Assembly (NCBI GenBank): GCA_030849075.1
Contig: JASAOO010003346.1
Coordinates: forward strand, 1-44,772
Reading direction: 5' to 3'
Origin: Zelonia costaricensis
Lineage: Eukaryota; Euglenozoa; Kinetoplastea; Trypanosomatida; Trypanosomatidae
DNA: 44,772 bases
Part shown: positions 42,064-44,772 of the stretch, piece after piece
Layout: each line of letters opens with the position of its first letter
Position numbering within the stretch: the stretch's first letter is position 1
Notes under the pieces: model-generated
Databases searched by the model: none
The model's input: only the letters and a program-made list of their open reading frames with translations
Told to the model about the DNA's origin: nothing
Position numbers and translations under genes: made by a program

Positions 42064-44772
42064 CTACTCCGGTTGGTGGCTCGGCCCGTTGCGGAGGTGC
42101 CGGGGGTTGGGCCGCACCTTTGTGTAGCGCGGCGTGAGCGGGGGCAGAAGGGCACCCGAGGCGTTCGGGCTGAGCGCGGAGGGCAGGGAGCTGCGACTGC
42201 AACTGAGAGAGCGGCGCATCTCGCGCTCCAGCTGCTCCTGGCGCTCCTCGTAGCGGCGCTGCCGCTGCTTCGCCGACAGCTCGTTCTCCAGCTCCCGCAA
42301 GTTTATGCGGCGCTTGTTGCGGCGCGTCGCGTTGCTGATGCTGCGCTGCCGAGGCGGGTGTGGAATGAGGTAACTGTTCTGGATGTGCGAGGTCGAGTAC
42401 CGCGGCGCACGCGGGGCGCGCGGGGCGGTGGAGGCATACGGCTGCACACTCGCGCCCCGCGGCCGCTGCAGACTCGGCTGCTGCGATGTGGGCCACTCGA
42501 GGCTCGCCTGCGGGGTCATGCGGCGTGCGCGTAGGACGGGCGGCAGCGGCGAGGAGCGGTGCGCCGCGACGTAGTTGTCTTCTATCGGCATACCACGCAC
42601 CAGGTTCTCGCCGGAGCTGCGGTGAATGGGCAGTGGGCGCGGCCGCTGCCACGTGGCGTAGCTCTCGCCCGGCACCAGCGAGTCCGGCAGTGGAGAGAGG
42701 CTGCGGTGGCAGGTCGGGCACGAGCCGTCGACGGGGATGAAGGAGCTCATCTCGGGCATGCGCAGGCGCCGGCTGGAGGCGGGCGAAGTGACACGTGAGG
42801 CCGGGCTGCGCTTCATCACGCACGGGACGTCGCGCTGCCGCTCGTCCACCTCGTTTGGAATGCCGTAAAGGTCCCACACGCGCTGGTAGTCGAAGGCCTC
42901 CAGCTTTGCGTCAATGGCGTCCTCGGTGTCCGCCGCAGGGTGCGTCACGTGGAAGTCCACGACGATGTCGTCGGCCACGGCGCAGTCGGCAATCACAACC
43001 CCGGATGGCTCCAAGCCGAGCGCCTTCGCCGTGTCCGCTGCGAAGGCCTCCTTGAAGCGCGGCGTGTCACGGTCCATGACGTCGCGCCACTTGTTGCCCA
43101 CAAACCCTACTCGGTGGAACGTGGTGCGGTCCTCGCGGGGCTTCTCCGCTGCCTCTGGCGGGGCATAGGCGTAGTACAGCTTCCACACCTCCGTGTACGG
43201 GGCAGTGCGCAGCACCACGTCAATGTGCTTGCTCGGCAGTGAGCTTGGGTGGGTGACGTGGAAGGACACGATTGTGTCGCCAGTGTCTTCGTTGCAGACC
43301 ACCTTGTCCACCGAATCTGGCTCGTGGCCGAGCTGCACGCCTGTGCCCGCAACGAAAGCCGCAACGAACTCCTCCTTGTGCGCCTGTAAAATCGCTGGCC
43401 ACCGAACGCCGACAAAGCCGACGCGGTGCCGCGTGTGCAACGTCTTTGGGGTCGGTGGCTGCTCGCCGATCTGCGACTCGGCGCCCGGCGCCGGGCTGGG
43501 CACCTCCGTGGATGGAACCCTCTGTACCGCGCGGCTTGCAGCTGGCACTGCCTCGCGCACCGCAGGTGCCGCCATCGCATCCTCTCGCAGTGGTGGCGGG
43601 TGAGGGTGTAGGGAGCCCGAGGGGGCCGTCACAAGTGCCGCATCGTCAGCCGACAGCCGCCGCCTCGACGCAGAGTTCACCGGCCGCGAGTTGCGGCGTG
43701 GTGTGACGAGCGTCTCACCATCGAAGAAGTGGCCCAGCGTGGTGTCTGGGGAGCCAGGGTAGTACTTCCACGTCAGCGGGAAGTGGTACGTGCGCAGCTT
43801 CTCATCCGTCTCCTCCGTCGTGAGCACGTCGCTCACGTGCAAGACACTGCAGGTGGCGACGAGACTGCCCGCCGCGAGCGCCACATGCCGCACATCAGAC
43901 TGTGGAATGGAAAGAGCACTCGCCACGTCTTCGCGGAAGGCCGCGGCCACAGCCGGCAGGCAGACCACCTTCACCCAGCTGTGGCCTTGTAGGGTGACCG
44001 TGTGATGAGTCGTGTAGGGCGCTCTCGGCGCTTCCTCCGTCGGCTCCGGTGAGGGTGCGGCAGTCGCCTGCACCTCGTCGCCAGCGGCATTCTCTGCTGC
44101 CGGCGACGATGCCTCTGCCTTCTCCTCTGCCACGACACGAGGTCCATGCTCCTCCGGTGTGCCTCTGCCAATCAGCCGCGGGAGTTGCTCCTCGTAGTCC
44201 CGCAGCTGCGCCGGCTCCTCCGCGTAGTCCCGCAGCTGCGCCAGCTCCTCCTCGTAGTCCCGCAGCTGCGCCGGTTCCTCCTCGTAGTCCCGCAGCTGCG
44301 CCGGCTCCTCCTCGTAGTCCCGCAGCTGCGCCGGCTCCTCCTCGTAGTCCCGCAAATGCGCCGACTCCTCCTCGTAGTCCCGCAAATGCGCCGGCTCCTC
44401 CGCGTAGTCCCGCAGCTGCGCCGGCTCCTCCTCGTAATTCCGCAAATGCGCCGGTTCCTCCTCGTAGTCCCGCAGCTGCGCCGGCTCCTCCTCGTAGTCC
44501 AGCAACTGCGCCGACCGTTGTTCTTTTTCGCGCACCGGCTCGGCCTCCGGTGCCGACAGGTCGCTGCGCTCGAACCCCGTCGGCCGCGCCGCACGCTGTG
44601 ACAGCTCGTGGGTCTCTGACGCCACCAGGTCGGCCTCAACCCGCTGCTCCACCACACGCGTCGGGTGCTCCGGCGTGCCGACGCGCTTCAGCACCGGCGC
44701 CTGCTCCTCCTCAGCCGCCAGCGCCGCAACGTCCTCCGGCGTGCCGACGCGCTGCAGGGTCGGCAGCTCCTC
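42064..44772 (-). CDS. FAZ1-module repeat protein, 5' end beyond the window
   Basis: The frame runs open through the right edge, so this is the C-terminal 902 residues of a larger protein. The visible part begins with two RVGTPE units (EELPTLQRVGTPEDVAALAA and APVLKRVGTPEH). Eleven copies of a 10-residue LRDYEEEPAQ repeat follow (about 85-194). Three modules of 85-90 residues are at about 255-340, 445-533 and 551-636. The last two are very alike: TRHRVGFVGVRWPAIL and TTFHRVGFVGNKWRDVM, both with FHVTHP in the middle and VWKLYY or VWDLYG at the end. Near 685 is CPTCHRSL, and the C-terminus has a basic helical segment (ELENELSAKQRQRRYEERQE). The modules match my memory of the conserved domain in trypanosomatid flagellum attachment zone protein 1. 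A FAZ or cytoskeletal role is therefore likely, though not proven. Confidence 0.8.
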   Translation of the reverse strand, partial: EELPTLQRVGTPEDVAALAAEEEQAPVLKRVGTPEHPTRVVEQRVEADLVASETHELSQRAARPTGFERSDLSAPEAEPVREKEQRSAQLLDYEEEPAQLRDYEEEPAHLRNYEEEPAQLRDYAEEPAHLRDYEEESAHLRDYEEEPAQLRDYEEEPAQLRDYEEEPAQLRDYEEELAQLRDYAEEPAQLRDYEEQLPRLIGRGTPEEHGPRVVAEEKAEASSPAAENAAGDEVQATAAPSPEPTEEAPRAPYTTHHTVTLQGHSWVKVVCLPAVAAAFREDVASALSIPQSDVRHVALAAGSLVATCSVLHVSDVLTTEETDEKLRTYHFPLTWKYYPGSPDTTLGHFFDGETLVTPRRNSRPVNSASRRRLSADDAALVTAPSGSLHPHPPPLREDAMAAPAVREAVPAASRAVQRVPSTEVPSPAPGAESQIGEQPPTPKTLHTRHRVGFVGVRWPAILQAHKEEFVAAFVAGTGVQLGHEPDSVDKVVCNEDTGDTIVSFHVTHPSSLPSKHIDVVLRTAPYTEVWKLYYAYAPPEAAEKPREDRTTFHRVGFVGNKWRDVMDRDTPRFKEAFAADTAKALGLEPSGVVIADCAVADDIVVDFHVTHPAADTEDAIDAKLEAFDYQRVWDLYGIPNEVDERQRDVPCVMKRSPASRVTSPASSRRLRMPEMSSFIPVDGSCPTCHRSLSPLPDSLVPGESYATWQRPRPLPIHRSSGENLVRGMPIEDNYVAAHRSSPLPPVLRARRMTPQASLEWPTSQQPSLQRPRGASVQPYASTAPRAPRAPRYSTSHIQNSYLIPHPPRQRSISNATRRNKRRINLRELENELSAKQRQRRYEERQEQLEREMRRSLSCSRSSLPSALSPNASGALLPPLTPRYTKVRPNPRHLRNGPSHQPE
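42862..44010 (-). other. Three FAZ1-like modules in the right-edge gene
   Basis: Modules at about 43752-44010, 43172-43440 and 42862-43122. The pattern is H-x-V-x-(F/L)-x-G-x-x-W, then a helix with F-x-x-(A/D)-(F/V), a V-V-x-x-F-H-V-(T/S)-H-P strand and a final W-x-x-Y or W-x-L-Y. They are better preserved than the copies in the giant gene to the left. Confidence 0.75.
44191..44520 (-). repeat. 11 x 30-base tandem repeat encoding LRDYEEEPAQ
   Basis: Eleven contiguous 30-base units with no indels. Variants affect a few codons: Glu to Ala (two units), Gln to His (three units), Pro to Ser or Leu, Asp to Asn. Terminal units are the most diverged (LLDYEEEPAQ at the N-terminal end, LRDYEEQLPR at the C-terminal end), as expected for an array homogenised from the inside. 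Confidence 0.97.

Noticed and set aside
41223..42155. Minus-strand frame of 310 codons overlapping the end of the right-edge gene
   Set aside because: Its composition is Cys/Arg/Ser-rich without domain or helix pattern, and it starts inside the coding region of the neighbouring gene in another frame. Read as 3' UTR.
44191..44520. The 30-base repeat array as a CRISPR array
   Set aside because: Units are directly contiguous with no unique spacers, and the array is in frame within a coding region of a eukaryote-type gene.

Overview
The window looks like nuclear chromosome sequence from a trypanosomatid, most likely Leishmania or a close relative in the Leishmaniinae. All thirteen recognisable protein genes lie on the minus strand, none shows an intron, and DNA is strongly GC-rich in coding regions. 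Genes are separated by 0.5-2.7 kb spacers full of homopolymers, (CA/TG)n microsatellites and purine tracts. On the minus strand those tracts become polypyrimidine runs followed by AG, which is the layout of spliced-leader trans-splicing. This is one segment of a directional (polycistronic) gene cluster transcribed from right to left. No promoter, tRNA, rRNA, transposon or CRISPR array was recognised.

In transcription order from the right edge: a 5'-truncated repetitive gene with three FAZ1-like modules and an 11-copy 10-residue repeat (42064-44772); a giant 2890-residue protein carrying about seven diverged copies of the same module (31760-40432); SPT6, the histone chaperone and elongation factor (24676-29037); an ALKBH7-like protein whose metal site looks degenerate (22222-23637); a large alpha-helical protein of unknown role (18193-21282); a trypsin-fold serine peptidase (16575-17468); an importin-beta/exportin-like karyopherin (13067-16051); ribosomal protein uS15/S13 (11996-12451); a probable mitochondrial protein (9359-10858); a coiled-coil protein (6897-8543); a membrane protein with a YVDPNTGETYQY repeat tail (4096-5970); the spliceosomal protein SmD2 (2858-3169); and a ZIP metal transporter with a polyhistidine loop (568-1584).

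The genes do not form one pathway, as expected in trypanosomatids, where neighbours share transcription but are controlled after transcription. The exception is the right-hand pair: two adjacent giant repetitive proteins built from one shared module of about 90-110 residues. That module resembles the conserved domain of flagellum attachment zone protein 1. It is the best candidate for an under-described system here, a local family of cytoskeletal or flagellum-attachment scaffolds with fast-evolving repeats.

Protein names rest on reading motifs by eye. Starts are the first in-frame ATG consistent with family length or with a nearby splice acceptor. Splice acceptors are predictions from sequence, not mapped sites.
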